64,000 bases of DNA, taken from NCBI GenBank assembly GCA_031310005.1, contig CM062384.1, forward strand, positions 3,286,001 through 3,350,000. Direction: 5' to 3'. The DNA comes from Dactylellina haptotyla (Eukaryota; Ascomycota; Orbiliomycetes; Orbiliales; Orbiliaceae). The notes below the pieces were generated by a model that worked only from the letters and a program-made list of their open reading frames with translations, did not search any database and was not told where the DNA came from. Each line of letters opens with the position of its first letter. Positions within the stretch are counted from its first letter, which is position 1. Of this stretch, positions 23,343-33,882 are shown piece by piece. The translations under genes were made by a program, and so were the position numbers.

Positions 23343-23963
23343 TCATCTCGGTCGTCGAATATCAATGAAGTCTGTCTCCCGTAGACTAATAACCCAAGGT
23401 TTGTTTCCCGGTTCGGCTAAACCAGGTAGTCGCGTATTCTCATCCACCTCCTCGCCCCAAATACCATCCAGGGGATCATGGCAGAACCGACAATGCTTTC
23501 CACAAGGAGCCATATCACCGTCGAGGAGCATATTAAACATAACCAAAAGCTCCCAGATACGATAAACCAATCTCCCCAGAGCCGCCCAGCCAAGATGCTC
23601 AAGGACGCCAGCGCCTGCGAGAGGACGTTGTTCGTGCCAGCGGAATTTCAAGCTAATTGAGATGGCGTGGACTGCGTATCGGCAGATGGCACTATATGCG
23701 AGATAGACGCCAACAGAGAAATATGGTCTGTATTCGAGCGGCCAAGCAACGGTGACCGGATTGAACATGAAGCAATCGGTGAGGAAAAGAGCCGTGGCGC
23801 ATATTGTAAGAATAAGATGCACCATATCCGCGAGGTTGAGATGCTCATCAGTGGATATGACGGGGGCACTATCTGTCGGTTGAGATAAGGGAAGCTGGGT
23901 CGGCTGTGGGAGTCTGATATACCGCTCGCCTCGGTTCCTGGACTGGCGATAGCCGCGGGCCAT
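23343..23963 (-). CDS. Small multi-pass membrane protein, orphan
   Basis: Single exon, 206 residues from ATG at 23963. A basic N-terminal 30 residues (ARGYRQSRNRGERYIR) precedes two clear membrane helices, about 46-68 (MVHLILTICATALFLTDCFM) and 80-104 (YFSVGVYLAYSAICRYAVHA). A third hydrophobic segment lies about 130-150 (GRLVYRIWELLVMFNMLLDG). After it comes a Cys-rich motif, CGKHCRFCHDP, that could bind metal. I do not recognise the family. No intron is needed. Confidence 0.65.
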   Translation of the reverse strand: MARGYRQSRNRGERYIRLPQPTQLPLSQPTDSAPVISTDEHLNLADMVHLILTICATALFLTDCFMFNPVTVAWPLEYRPYFSVGVYLAYSAICRYAVHAISISLKFRWHEQRPLAGAGVLEHLGWAALGRLVYRIWELLVMFNMLLDGDMAPCGKHCRFCHDPLDGIWGEEVDENTRLPGLAEPGNKPWVISLRETDFIDIRRPR

Positions 23964-24463
23964 CTTCTGTGCACGAGTTAGTATTAATCGTATCAGCCAT
24001 CATGAGATCCTGATCTGTACCTGGGACTATACTCTACCCTTCGATTTGTCTACAGCCTTCGTTGATGGCGGGGAGATTTGGAAGTGAGGTATGAACGTGT
24101 GTTACGAGCACGTTGCTAGCCACACAACCCAGCCTCACAACTTCATTCAAGACTGACCTGATCATATTTCCACGCTCTTAACCCCTAAAACTCGAAATAA
24201 CTAAAACTACGAAACACCGCGACAATATTATTTAGGTAAATAATGATTCGTTTTTAAAAGTTCCATTTTTTTCTTTATTTGCAATTAATAGTTAGTTACA
24301 TGTACAGAAGAGGCTCTGGTGGCTTGGTCTGCACTGGAAGGGTAAATCTGCACTTGAAAGGTAAATCTTTATCGTACTCGCGACAAATTCCACCCTTTGT
24401 GAAAGTAGAATCAAAGACATACATCTCTGTACTTGGCAGGCGAAACAAACATGGCAATTACAG
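23964..24463. other. Intergenic spacer
   Basis: About 500 AT-rich bases between two minus-strand genes; nothing recognised. Confidence 0.5.
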
Positions 24464-26797
24464 CTAACAAAATTTTCTCGAGGGGGGTGCGGAATTGAAC
24501 ATGCTGCGCGTAAAGGTCTTATCAGTTAAACGACTATCGTGAGCTAGGGGTTGTCGAAATTTCACAGCCTTGAATTTAGTGATTGAGTTCACATGCGACC
24601 CGGAACTCGCATCGTCAGGAAAATTCTCATGAACAGATCTGTTGTTGTCGTCATCCTGCGATTGGCTTTTAAAACCACTCAGACCGATAGTTGAGAGAGC
24701 GCGGCTGGCGCCTGGGTACGCGGTATCCGCGATATCGTCGAAATGCCCTTCGATGGTCAAATTAACCTTGCCATGGCTATGCAAATCTCGATAGGCAACT
24801 CTGAGAACTTCGGACAGGTTGAAACTGAGATCTTTGAGATCCCGTTCCGAGGATTCATCCTTGCGAGTGTTTTTGTAGACGTTGTAAAGAGGTTGCCAAA
24901 ACGTGTTGAAGAGATTAGGGTTGTTGAAGCCTTCGATTACAGAGAAGTCCTCCTTGCCATGCAAAGCCAATCGTGTTTTAACTTCGTGAGCAAATATTGC
25001 GCTAATGGATGCGACGTGTCCACTGCTAAGCTCGACTTCTTGGACGGCCATCTGTGCTACGAGATGCCCTATATACCAGATATATTCGTTGATGTACAAA
25101 TCCACGGCCTTGATGAATTCCGTATCAACGATGAGCAAACCTTCATCGTCGGCTCTCTTCTTCGGTCCAGTTGCCCTCGCGTTGACAATGAAGAACATTG
25201 AAGGCTCAATGCAAAGGTTCCCATTGTTGTCGAAGTGCTGGGCACAGATTTTAGAGCCCTTGAGAAATTTGAAACCATGAGGAGGTGTTTTGGGAGGCGA
25301 GGTTGATGGAGATAGCTTCTTCGGCTCATATTCAACTTCTTTGACGGTGGTTCCGGTTCGGATCGTACCATCCGCGGTAATATCATACCCATCGAAGACT
25401 TTATGAGCTTTTTCGAAACCATCTTGATGGAACTCACACACGCTGACGAATTTTTTAGTTTGAGGTGAGTAGTAGTGCCGGATACATGTATTTTCTGGGG
25501 CAGAGAGTAAATCCTTGAACTCGACTGTTGCCTCCTCGTAATTCTCCGTGAAGAGGTCGTACCAAAGATCAACCTTTGCCTGGAGGATGCTGCTTTTGAG
25601 GCTCACAAACGCTGCAAAACGTTCCTGTTCATCATCAAGCTTGAGGAAGATGCGAAGGCAATTGGCCATCATTTCGATAACGCTGCTTGCGAAATCTTTA
25701 GTTTTCGTTGAGCTAAAATGACTGTATTCATGAGCTAGAGCTTCGAGAAAGCCAATCAAGTGAGGGATGTCGGAATCCTGCATGCATCGCTCCCCGTTGC
25801 CGTGTATTTTTCGATTCATATCTTTCAAGGCATCTTGCCACTTCAGTCTAGTGTCTTCATAGTTCTTTGGAGTATGTTTTTTGGTCCAAGAGGGGATTGA
25901 TTTTGCGAGGTACTCAGAAGCGTATTTGCCACAGGGAGATTCATGCAATTTGTTATACTCCTTTATAGTAATCGTTTCGCCTTTCCCCTCGATTTGACCA
26001 GGAGTCGGGCCTATGAATAAATTTTTGGAGCCAAAGTCAAACCTATATACAAATGGAATTATAGGCGGATTAATGCTTGCATTCGCTGTTTGCGGGGCCC
26101 CAACATTAGGATCAGGAGTGGCTATCTCATCATGTGCATCATCCTGTGCATCATCCTGTGCATCATCCAGGGCATCATCTTGAGCGTCATCCTGGGCATC
26201 ATCCTGGACAGTATTTGTGTTCACAGTAGTTGCCACAGGGAGTTGCTCCACAGATTCCGAGGAAGCGGTACTGGTCTTTTCGGATTTATCGAACAGCTTA
26301 TTGATATTGCTAGAGAAGCTCGAAAATGCATATCTATTACTGTCGGTATCATCACTAGGCTGATTAGCCAGTGCGGGCCCAAAATTAGTGAGGATTTTGG
26401 ATTCGAGGCAATCGTGGAGGGCACTTTCAATGACTGTAGTACAAGACTGTGCCTGAGTGGAAATTGATCCGTCACGTCGATGACCAAGAGGTTGTTCGAG
26501 ATCTTTTGCCAGCGGCGTGAAATTTTGCAAATTTCGGGCATTATTCAGACTTGAATTTTGGTCTTTTGGTTTATCGCGCCAATTCTTGGAGGCAAGTCCT
26601 CTCCCCGGTTCTTCTTTATGAACTGGCCTTCGATAGAAATTTGAGCTTGGACCTCGGGGTGGAGGCGATGGTGACTTTTCTTCGAAATTTTCGTCATTGA
26701 GGTCAAACTCGCTAAAGAGGGTGGCAACGTCATGAATAGAAGGATCGGGCTCTTTCTCGTCAGGTATCCTGTTTAAATAGTACTTAGACTTATCCAT
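24464..26797 (-). CDS. Large orphan protein with DDAQ tandem repeat
   Basis: Single exon, 777 residues counted from the first ATG (26797). The frame is open for 67 more codons upstream without an ATG, so an upstream exon is possible. The N-terminal third is disordered and charged. Residues about 197-224 are a tandem repeat of DDAQ/DDAL units, encoded by a 12-bp minisatellite. From about 250 onward the protein looks folded and helical (LKWQDALKDMNRKIHGNGER; SSVIEMMANCLRIFLKLDDE; FIKAVDLYINEYIWYIGHLV). The tail is disordered again. No known domain, signal peptide or membrane helix is recognised. It is transcribed away from the equally large orphan at 28067. Confidence 0.75.
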   Translation of the reverse strand: MDKSKYYLNRIPDEKEPDPSIHDVATLFSEFDLNDENFEEKSPSPPPRGPSSNFYRRPVHKEEPGRGLASKNWRDKPKDQNSSLNNARNLQNFTPLAKDLEQPLGHRRDGSISTQAQSCTTVIESALHDCLESKILTNFGPALANQPSDDTDSNRYAFSSFSSNINKLFDKSEKTSTASSESVEQLPVATTVNTNTVQDDAQDDAQDDALDDAQDDAQDDAHDEIATPDPNVGAPQTANASINPPIIPFVYRFDFGSKNLFIGPTPGQIEGKGETITIKEYNKLHESPCGKYASEYLAKSIPSWTKKHTPKNYEDTRLKWQDALKDMNRKIHGNGERCMQDSDIPHLIGFLEALAHEYSHFSSTKTKDFASSVIEMMANCLRIFLKLDDEQERFAAFVSLKSSILQAKVDLWYDLFTENYEEATVEFKDLLSAPENTCIRHYYSPQTKKFVSVCEFHQDGFEKAHKVFDGYDITADGTIRTGTTVKEVEYEPKKLSPSTSPPKTPPHGFKFLKGSKICAQHFDNNGNLCIEPSMFFIVNARATGPKKRADDEGLLIVDTEFIKAVDLYINEYIWYIGHLVAQMAVQEVELSSGHVASISAIFAHEVKTRLALHGKEDFSVIEGFNNPNLFNTFWQPLYNVYKNTRKDESSERDLKDLSFNLSEVLRVAYRDLHSHGKVNLTIEGHFDDIADTAYPGASRALSTIGLSGFKSQSQDDDNNRSVHENFPDDASSGSHVNSITKFKAVKFRQPLAHDSRLTDKTFTRSMFNSAPPSRKFC
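26127..26208. repeat. 12-bp tandem repeat (minisatellite) within the orphan gene
   Basis: About six and a half copies of a 12-base unit, GCATCATCCTGT and variants, in register with the reading frame of the minus-strand gene (each unit gives DDAQ or a near variant). Because 12 is a multiple of 3, changes in copy number would leave the frame intact. Confidence 0.85.
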
Positions 26798-28066
26798 GGC
26801 TCTTTTTTGAATATTTTCGTTGAGATCTAAGCTTAAATCCGCACAGCAACGATCAGAGTTAAAGAATCCCTGGGTTGAGACTGGGCGAGTATCAACAAAC
26901 CTTGGATTATTAACCCCTGTAAGAGTTGGATAGATGAAAGGATAAATGAGTCGCCGATGAGCTGAAGACCCAATAATCACAATATTAAATTGAATCACAG
27001 AGAGGAATCCGGTTGGAGCAGTTGCAGCTTTAACGGCTAGATGATAGCGGAGAGTATAGATATGGGGTGTTGTTGATATTGAATAGGGATCAAAAAGATG
27101 TTCTGAATAGAATAATGCCTTCTCCGTAATACTCGATTTATATTATAACTTGAAAAGAAATCGAGCCCTCGAAGAAGGCTTTTTTCGTTGCGAAATTTAT
27201 ACGTAATGGACTGCTTTTCAAGGGTTTGTGAGTAGAGCGGCTTGAATAGCCACATCTTGGGACGCTCGAACATCTTCCTCTAAACACGCTTTAAGCTTTA
27301 GAGCAGAGCGTTAAAATCCTCAACTCAGTTTGCGAGGTACACGGATGTTTCAATCAAACTAGTTAGCCTCAAATCGGATCTAATTGCCTACCTTGGGCGC
27401 TAATGATGTGTTTTTATATATATTTTAGTCAACTGGTTGACTGCGACAATGGCATTTTGAAATGGATGGGCAGCCACACTGTGCACTGTGACACCTTATT
27501 AAGAATGTAAGGACTAGGCCAAGAGAGAGAGCCCTTCAGCTGCAGGATTTATCTAGGAGCCAAAGGAACCAAGAGACGGACGCATGAAAGCAAGATACTA
27601 ATAAAATCTAAATCTACTCATAAAATACTAGTAAAAGGTGTTTTTAAAGAGTGGTAGTTATTCTCTTGTGCTAGTCATGGTTCCCTTTAACGATGTTTCA
27701 CTCGCACCGAGGGGTTATCATTTGTCTAACTGCCTTGAGTCCGAAATCGCTGGTCAGCTTGCTGCTACGGCAGTGTATCGCGGCCTCCAGTCTAGCCATA
27801 CCGTTAGATATTAAGCTGTCTGAACATTCCCTTGCGTCTCTAGGAAATTTAAAGTACAATAAATAATACAGAGATGGATCTAGCTGATCTAGCAACGACA
27901 CCAAATATCTCCTTCAACTATCGAGTTTCATTTTCACCAACCGGCCCTCAAGGTAGTAACTTGCGAGTCAGCAATCTTAGCATCTTCTCTTGCTACTCAA
28001 ATCAGATCAAAAATATCAACTCTCCTCATATTAATAAAGCCCTACCGTGAAAAAAGAGGCTACAAA
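26798..28066. other. Divergent intergenic region between two large orphans
   Basis: 1.27 kb. Contains an ATG-initiated minus-strand frame of 78 codons (27037-27273, basic, no motif) that could be an upstream exon of the gene at 24464-26797, although I found no clean splice join. A second small minus frame at 27698-27904 is not supported. A TATATATATT at about 27415-27425 is a possible TATA element. Confidence 0.35.
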
Positions 28067-30568
28067 ATGTTGAAACCTGCCTCTCTTCGAATAGATCGTC
28101 TCTCTGGCGGATCGTCAACTCAGGATGAAGCAGAACAGACACCAGCGACCGTAGTCGAGAACTCTCCAAAAAATAAATCTCGAAACCAAAGGCCAAAGAA
28201 CCCCGTGATGGTTAAAAGATTTGGCACAGAATATGATAAGGAACTCACAAATGTTCTTATGAGCCCCAGGGCACTCGCCTGGGAAATGCTTCATCTGAAC
28301 CGAGATAGCCAAACAAATGACAACGATTTTATCCTCAACGATGATGACCCACGTTTGGAGCAGCCACCACACAAAAAGCAGTGGATGGAAATACGTAAGG
28401 ATGCCGCAAAGAAGCTCGAGTATCTCGGTGTTTCTGCCACTAAGGAATTCGATCAACCTTTCATCCCAGATTCCGAACAAAACTATCAACCCGACCCATA
28501 TAGCGAGGAATTGGACGAATTTTTCCTCAGCGAGCATCGAAAGCAAGCAAAATTACGCGGAGATGAAAGAAGAGAAAAGGAAGGGAGACTTCACCCACTA
28601 GAATTGATACCTGAAGAGGATGACGAGCTCATTCTTGAGGGGATACCTGAGCATCTTCAAAAAAAGAGGAGCGATAGTATGGATATGTCTTCCCAAGAAA
28701 TCCTCATCGGTTTGTCAGAGTCTTTAAGGCTGGAAACCCAGGTTAATGCGACAAAGAACATATCAATGGCCAATAAGATGCCACCGAAGTCGACATTCAG
28801 TAAACAGAACAAGATAGATTCTGAGAAATCTGGCACTGTCCTTCAACACGATATGGCCGAATATGGAGATATTGTGACTATTATCGACCTGGCAGAGAAA
28901 GTGGTACGAGCACAAATTGCCATGATAGAGATGCAGATGGTGGATGGAGGTCACCGATTGGACTCCAGGAAAGCACCTCATTGGATGTTGGAACTTATTC
29001 GCTTCCACAACAGGAGGCTTCAAAGTCGCCAAGACAAGCTCGACAACCAAGGGCAACCAACTGCCGGCCAGGTCCAAATATCAACAAACATAAAACGTTT
29101 CTACGACAAGGCAAGTGCGAAGATTGTGTACCCAAATAAAAAGGATCTGAAAGTCAAGAATCGTATCGACGATGCGCTATTAAATATAACCTTTCGCCTT
29201 GATTTACTCCGTCTCCAATGGAACCGCTTGACCTATCTGGATAAAAATAACAACCCACAAAACGAAGAAGGATTCAAGAGTGATGGCAATAACGTCAAGA
29301 AATTCGAAGTTACGGATGCTATCAAGGAAACTCCTTTTCGCCACCATTTCGACAATTTGACTGCGCTTCAAAAATCTATTCTCAGGCTTGGTTGCAAGTT
29401 GATTACTGAGGACGTTCTCATGCATCCTCTGGAGCAAGATATTGAAACCATGCTCCAGTATGCTATATATGAGTTTATCACTGCCAGGCATGATGAAGAT
29501 GTGAGATTGCGCGAGTCGCTTACGATATGCTGGGAGATTAAAATCATCTGCACCAAACTTTGGAATACGCCAGACAAGAATAACCCTTGTTCTTGTCACT
29601 CCAGATCCCATATAGAAGCTTTCTTGCTCAAAAACGGCTTTGCCTACCCATACCCCAATTTTATAGCTAAGAAGTGCATTAAGGACTACCCTGCGGTCAA
29701 CAAGATTCTAAAACATTTCAATAACCCAAGAAAGCCGCCACACCCTCTCGAAGACATCGAGATAGATGTAGCCCAATATGGCGACATCAAAGATTTCATT
29801 CCCAGCTGGATGGTTGATAGGCAGAATCTAATACTTGCTCTGTCGAAAGAACTCCGAGCTTGCATCCAGAAGAACAAACTGTGCCACGCTTCTGATACCG
29901 ATCACGCAGAATTGCTCATGAGGGTTGTTTGGGGACGTGGGTGGCATTCACCAGTCTGCGAGCATGGCGAGAGATATAGACGTTATTTCCACGAATTTAC
30001 AGGAATGCTGTCGGAAGTCAATGATTCTAAGTTTGAGGAAAGGTGGCAGGATCTCGGTAAAATTATATCCGAGTGGGATGTCCAGCACGCCAATCACCGC
30101 CGAGAGTGGTGTCGCAGTTATCTTGAAGGGAATGAGGACGATGACCCTTATGACCAAGAAGCCCTAGGAAATATATTACAGAAGTTTGCAGTTATAGATA
30201 GTGACAAAATTCCGGTTAAAGATGAAAGAGTAACCCATGAGGACCAAGGTTGGAGGGATATGAAGACTGAATCAATGTTGGCTGAACAGCGAAGATTTGG
30301 GATGCAGCTCGTTCCACCTCCAATTATTGATATTCAGCTACAAAAGACGAGAATGGCCAAAGCACAAAGAGAATATTTCGCTCAGATTCACAAAGATATG
30401 AGGGTTGCATTCATCGAACGCACACGTCGGGAGGAGGAACAGAGAAGGATCTTGATGGAGGGGAGAGAAAGCGAAAGGCAGAGGAAGAAGCCTGAACACC
30501 AGCCTGGCCTTATTGGCCAAGGGATACTAAACCTTTTGAAGGACGATAAGAAAAAGAAGAAGAAGTAG
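28067..30568 (+). CDS. Large orphan helical protein with Lys-rich C terminus
   Basis: Single exon, 833 residues from ATG at 28067. The first about 60 residues are disordered; the rest is rich in charged helices. Two segments share an YGDI signature: AEYGDIVTIIDLAEKVVRAQ (about residue 264) and AQYGDIKDFIPSWMVDRQNL (about residue 566), possibly an internal duplication. A Cys/His cluster, NPCSCHSRSH, lies near residue 505, and HSPVCEHGERYRRYFHEF near 630. The C terminus is a coiled-coil-like Arg/Glu helix ending in seven lysines out of nine residues (DDKKKKKK), a possible nuclear signal. No known family. It is divergent from the gene at 24464-26797 but I see no convincing sequence relation to it. 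Confidence 0.75.
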   Translation: MLKPASLRIDRLSGGSSTQDEAEQTPATVVENSPKNKSRNQRPKNPVMVKRFGTEYDKELTNVLMSPRALAWEMLHLNRDSQTNDNDFILNDDDPRLEQPPHKKQWMEIRKDAAKKLEYLGVSATKEFDQPFIPDSEQNYQPDPYSEELDEFFLSEHRKQAKLRGDERREKEGRLHPLELIPEEDDELILEGIPEHLQKKRSDSMDMSSQEILIGLSESLRLETQVNATKNISMANKMPPKSTFSKQNKIDSEKSGTVLQHDMAEYGDIVTIIDLAEKVVRAQIAMIEMQMVDGGHRLDSRKAPHWMLELIRFHNRRLQSRQDKLDNQGQPTAGQVQISTNIKRFYDKASAKIVYPNKKDLKVKNRIDDALLNITFRLDLLRLQWNRLTYLDKNNNPQNEEGFKSDGNNVKKFEVTDAIKETPFRHHFDNLTALQKSILRLGCKLITEDVLMHPLEQDIETMLQYAIYEFITARHDEDVRLRESLTICWEIKIICTKLWNTPDKNNPCSCHSRSHIEAFLLKNGFAYPYPNFIAKKCIKDYPAVNKILKHFNNPRKPPHPLEDIEIDVAQYGDIKDFIPSWMVDRQNLILALSKELRACIQKNKLCHASDTDHAELLMRVVWGRGWHSPVCEHGERYRRYFHEFTGMLSEVNDSKFEERWQDLGKIISEWDVQHANHRREWCRSYLEGNEDDDPYDQEALGNILQKFAVIDSDKIPVKDERVTHEDQGWRDMKTESMLAEQRRFGMQLVPPPIIDIQLQKTRMAKAQREYFAQIHKDMRVAFIERTRREEEQRRILMEGRESERQRKKPEHQPGLIGQGILNLLKDDKKKKKK

Positions 30569-31784
30569 GCGGATTCAATCCCATATTTAATTCTTACCTA
30601 GGACTGCTCTGTGTAGCTTCCATTTGGTACTCGATGATTCAAGATATGGACCTTACTTCTCAGTGGCCTTAGTAGAAAGACTTCCAACTAGATAAATTTG
30701 AATACTTCGACGTCATTAGCTTTCTCATCTTTCTTCTGTCCTCTCTTACCCCTTCTCCTCTCACCTACTCCAGCCTGAGTTGGCTCCATTGCGACTCTGG
30801 CTATTGAGCACGAGACAGCTATAATATAATATCAGTCAAGATATTTACGTTTCGGTGTTGACTGGTCTCGCCGGGGTTTTAACGTATTTTCTAACGTTAA
30901 GCTCTGGGTCTCATTGTACCGCCCCGGCTGTCATTTCTACAGATAATGATCGGGATTTTGTCTCATTTTGGAGGACGTATGCAATCGTTATGCAAGGCCT
31001 ACTTGCGACAAAGCAAAGCAGGGCCCTTAGCAGGGTGGATGAATTAGGCGATAACGGGAGGTTCCTTTGAATTCCTTGCCCACGCGATTCGTCAAATCGG
31101 GCATGGGTCTTGAAATTGACCCCGTTCTGCCGGTGTGTTGCAGCAGCTTATGAGTCTTTGCACACTAGCTGACAAGCGCTTGAGCTGAGTCCACCGGTGA
31201 CATAGATGCAAATGAGCCATCTGCCGCAGATTACCTACCCAAACCCTCAGTGCCACAATTCTCTAAAAGCGGCGAAGGAAGTCGAAATAGTAGGATTTGG
31301 TGCCTGGGTTTGGGTGGCGTGGACACCCAAACTATCTATATAAGGCGCTGATGCTCGGTCGCGAGAAACCAAACTGGATCCTTTGAACGTGCTAGTAACT
31401 ATAGTACTAGTCCAAGGCGAATTAAATATTTCATTCGAGAGCAGATATATTACACGGACACTCTCCAGCTTTTATACTCTCCAAAAACACAGAACTGTCA
31501 CCGTAACCAACTAGACCTTTACTCGACATCTGCGAAGATCCTTCGCCGAGAGAAGCTGCTTGCCAGAACCCAGCCCCGACCCTTGCACGTTGTATTTTTG
31601 ATGACAACACGAAAGCCAACCCTGCCTATTCCGCTACCAACCTGGCAACGAGACTACTACCGACCTCAATCAAAGCCACTCCCAACCCTGATCTCGAAAA
31701 CCAAACCAAAATTGTCGTCTTTGACGGCTGCACAGATATTTCATAGCGCCTATTCCACGACAGACTAGTTTCGGAGCCCGAAAT
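30569..31784. other. Intergenic with a good TATA box
   Basis: 1.2 kb. TATATAAG at 31337-31344 is a well-placed TATA box on the + strand. The next supported ATG is at 31785, which would give a leader of about 400 bases. Within that leader lies a 55-codon ATG frame (31601-31768; starts MTTRKPTLPIPLPTWQRDYY), either an upstream ORF or a small gene. Other short frames are unsupported. Confidence 0.4.
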
Positions 31785-32096
31785 ATGCTCCTAGTTCTCA
31801 TATCAACAACATCAATGCTTGCTACAATTATCAAGCTTAGCTATTATGGCATACTAGCCGTCGTTGGCCTTTTCTGCTTCGCCGCCTTTTTCACCTTTCT
31901 CTTTATAGTAACACCAACTGGGTGGACGCATCCATACTATGACGCAGACTCGGACATAGTATACGGTGGAGACCATGCCTACAACCGTGGATATCAAAGG
32001 AGACCAAGAACATTCATACCTCCTCCGCCAAGGAGGTATAGAGGTGGTTTTCGGAGGGGACCGCCACCTCGACTACTTAGGACTGGCTTCAGATAA
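31785..32096 (+). CDS. Small membrane protein with Arg/Pro/Gly-rich tail
   Basis: 103 residues from ATG at 31785. One long or two closely spaced membrane segments fill about residues 2-45 (ISTTSMLATIIKLSYYGILA, then FCFAAFFTFLFIVTPT). The rest is a Tyr/Arg/Pro/Gly-rich tail (RRPRTFIPPPPRRYRGGFRR). Similar in build, not in sequence, to the small membrane proteins at 36582 and 38785. Orphan; existence rests on the ATG, the hydrophobic start and the biased, coherent tail. Confidence 0.5.
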   Translation: MLLVLISTTSMLATIIKLSYYGILAVVGLFCFAAFFTFLFIVTPTGWTHPYYDADSDIVYGGDHAYNRGYQRRPRTFIPPPPRRYRGGFRRGPPPRLLRTGFR

Positions 32097-32500
32097 TGGA
32101 TCTCGGGTTAGGAAACTAGCCAATCGGTCTTGTATTTAATTTTATGATTGACGAACAGAATCCTTGCCGATTTTGCTAAGGTTTTTTTATCCGCATTTCG
32201 GTTGTATTTCCCTTATCTTTGTACATTTCTACCCTATTTTTCTTTACTTCGCATTATGCATTTGGCTCTGAGAGTTTTATGATACCAATATTCTTAGTTT
32301 TGAGAATTATCAGTTGTTAAACGGCCTTGAAAATTATTCCGCATCGGTAGACCGCAGATAAATTTAAATAAATAACAAATCATCAATGAGAGTAGCCACC
32401 TTCACCAGGGTATTGTAAATATCATACATAATTATCAAAATTTACCTTTAAAAAGCGCAAAAGAAAGAAAAATCGTAACCAGATAATATAAATAACTCCT
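32097..32500. other. Intergenic between convergent genes
   Basis: About 400 AT-rich bases, the shared 3' region of the membrane-protein gene and the seven-helix gene. Nothing else seen. Confidence 0.5.
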
Positions 32501-33882
32501 TTACACCGGCAAGGATTCGGAACTTTGTTGGCTATTGACCGCAACACTAATCTCCGTGGTCTGCACGATACCATTAGGCTTCTTCGCGATGATATCTTCC
32601 TCGCTTTCATTCCTTTTATGGGTGTCTTTTCCTCCTCGGATAACATTATTGACCGGAGTATTATCACCATACCCGTTCAATGAACCCAAAGGTACTCCGC
32701 CGTTTGTCCTCGATCTCCCTGTCCAAAGCTGGTCCCCAGTTCGGGATCGACTAGTGAAGCCGTATATAGACGACTTGAAGAAGTCCTTGAATAGCGGTCG
32801 CAACGGCGGAGCAGAAGCCGTAATTATCGCGACATTTATCTCAATGTTGGAAAATATGAGAATGAATATCGACTCCCAGGTATTGTCTTTGCTGTTCTGG
32901 AAGAGCCAAATGGCCCAAATACGGCTGATGCTTGCGAAGACAGCAATGAACCCGATGAAAAAAATCCCAACTAATGCGACTAAAACATTAATTTCGTTAG
33001 CGAGTCATTCAAATGCGATAAAAGGGATATATAAGGAACTTTCTTACTTCTCTTACGTTTTTGGATCTGAACCGTCAACAACACTGGGATTGGGAGTATC
33101 AAGATCACAATATCCGTAAGGATATTCCCAGAGGCGGTGGCATAGTAAAGAACCGAGAGATTCATGCAGCCGGTAGGGAATGTTAAAGACCAAGCTGTAC
33201 TAGGATTGGGGCATTCGAATACCTATCGATCCACGAAACGTTGTGTTAGAGGGTTGGATTGTACTATTATTTTCTTCTCTGTGGGCAGGCATTCTTACGT
33301 AAACGAAAAATACCGAGATGGTATACACTATGACCAAGGCTACAGTTGCCCATACTGCGATTTGGTAGTGCTTCTGAGGCGAAATACCCTTATAAAATGC
33401 CAGGATAGATAGTTTGGTAGGCAATAGAACAATGGGATAGAGCAGTTGGTACGAGTACCAATATTTAAAAAATGGTATCAGGTCGTTGAAGTCCTGTTAT
33501 AACAACCTGTTAGCAAAACGCGATGTTGTACCATCAACTTAAAAAACTCAGACTTACGAATAGCTCTATATGTTTCCCAATCCCGTAGGATATATGAAAG
33601 TGATTGAATATGCCAAATACCCAGGCGAATATTAGTCCGACCAAGATGAGCCAATCATCGAGGCCGACCTTTTTGATAAGGACAGCCCGACAGAAAAACC
33701 TAGAGCGCTCATTAGTTTCCGCAATTCGACAACGAAAAACTTTATAACATCGATATAACTTACCTCAAACCGACAACGATCAGCGACAGAACAAGAAGCG
33801 AGAAGGTAATCCCGTAGAACAAAGGCTGTCGCGTCTGCGCTGCAAACGCAGGATCCAAGGGTATCGGTGACGGAGTAGACAT
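32501..33882 (-). CDS. Seven-helix fungal rhodopsin-domain (SAT4/Pth11-type) membrane protein
   Basis: Five exons on the minus strand: 33764-33882, 33558-33699, 33299-33493, 33048-33222, 32501-32979. All frames agree, giving 369 residues from ATG at 33882. Every intron has GTAAG- donors and TAG/CAG acceptors (54-69 bp, and 76 bp for intron 3). The exon-4 donor was taken as the second of two GTAAGA sites because it restores the KRKRIALVGIFFIGF segment typical of the family. Family marks: short N terminus, FFCRAVLIKKVGLDDWLILV after helix 1, YQLLYPIVLLPTKLSILAFY, the FECPNPSTAW loop with its conserved Cys, paired with a Cys in TGCMNLSVLYYATA, then NILTDIVILILPIPVL and a disordered cytoplasmic tail. 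Relatives include PTH11-like receptors; this one lacks an N-terminal CFEM domain. Ligand unknown. Confidence 0.9.

Noticed and set aside
24464-30568. The two giant divergent orphans as paralogues
   Set aside because: Apart from size and helical character I found no shared motif in order, so relation is not claimed.
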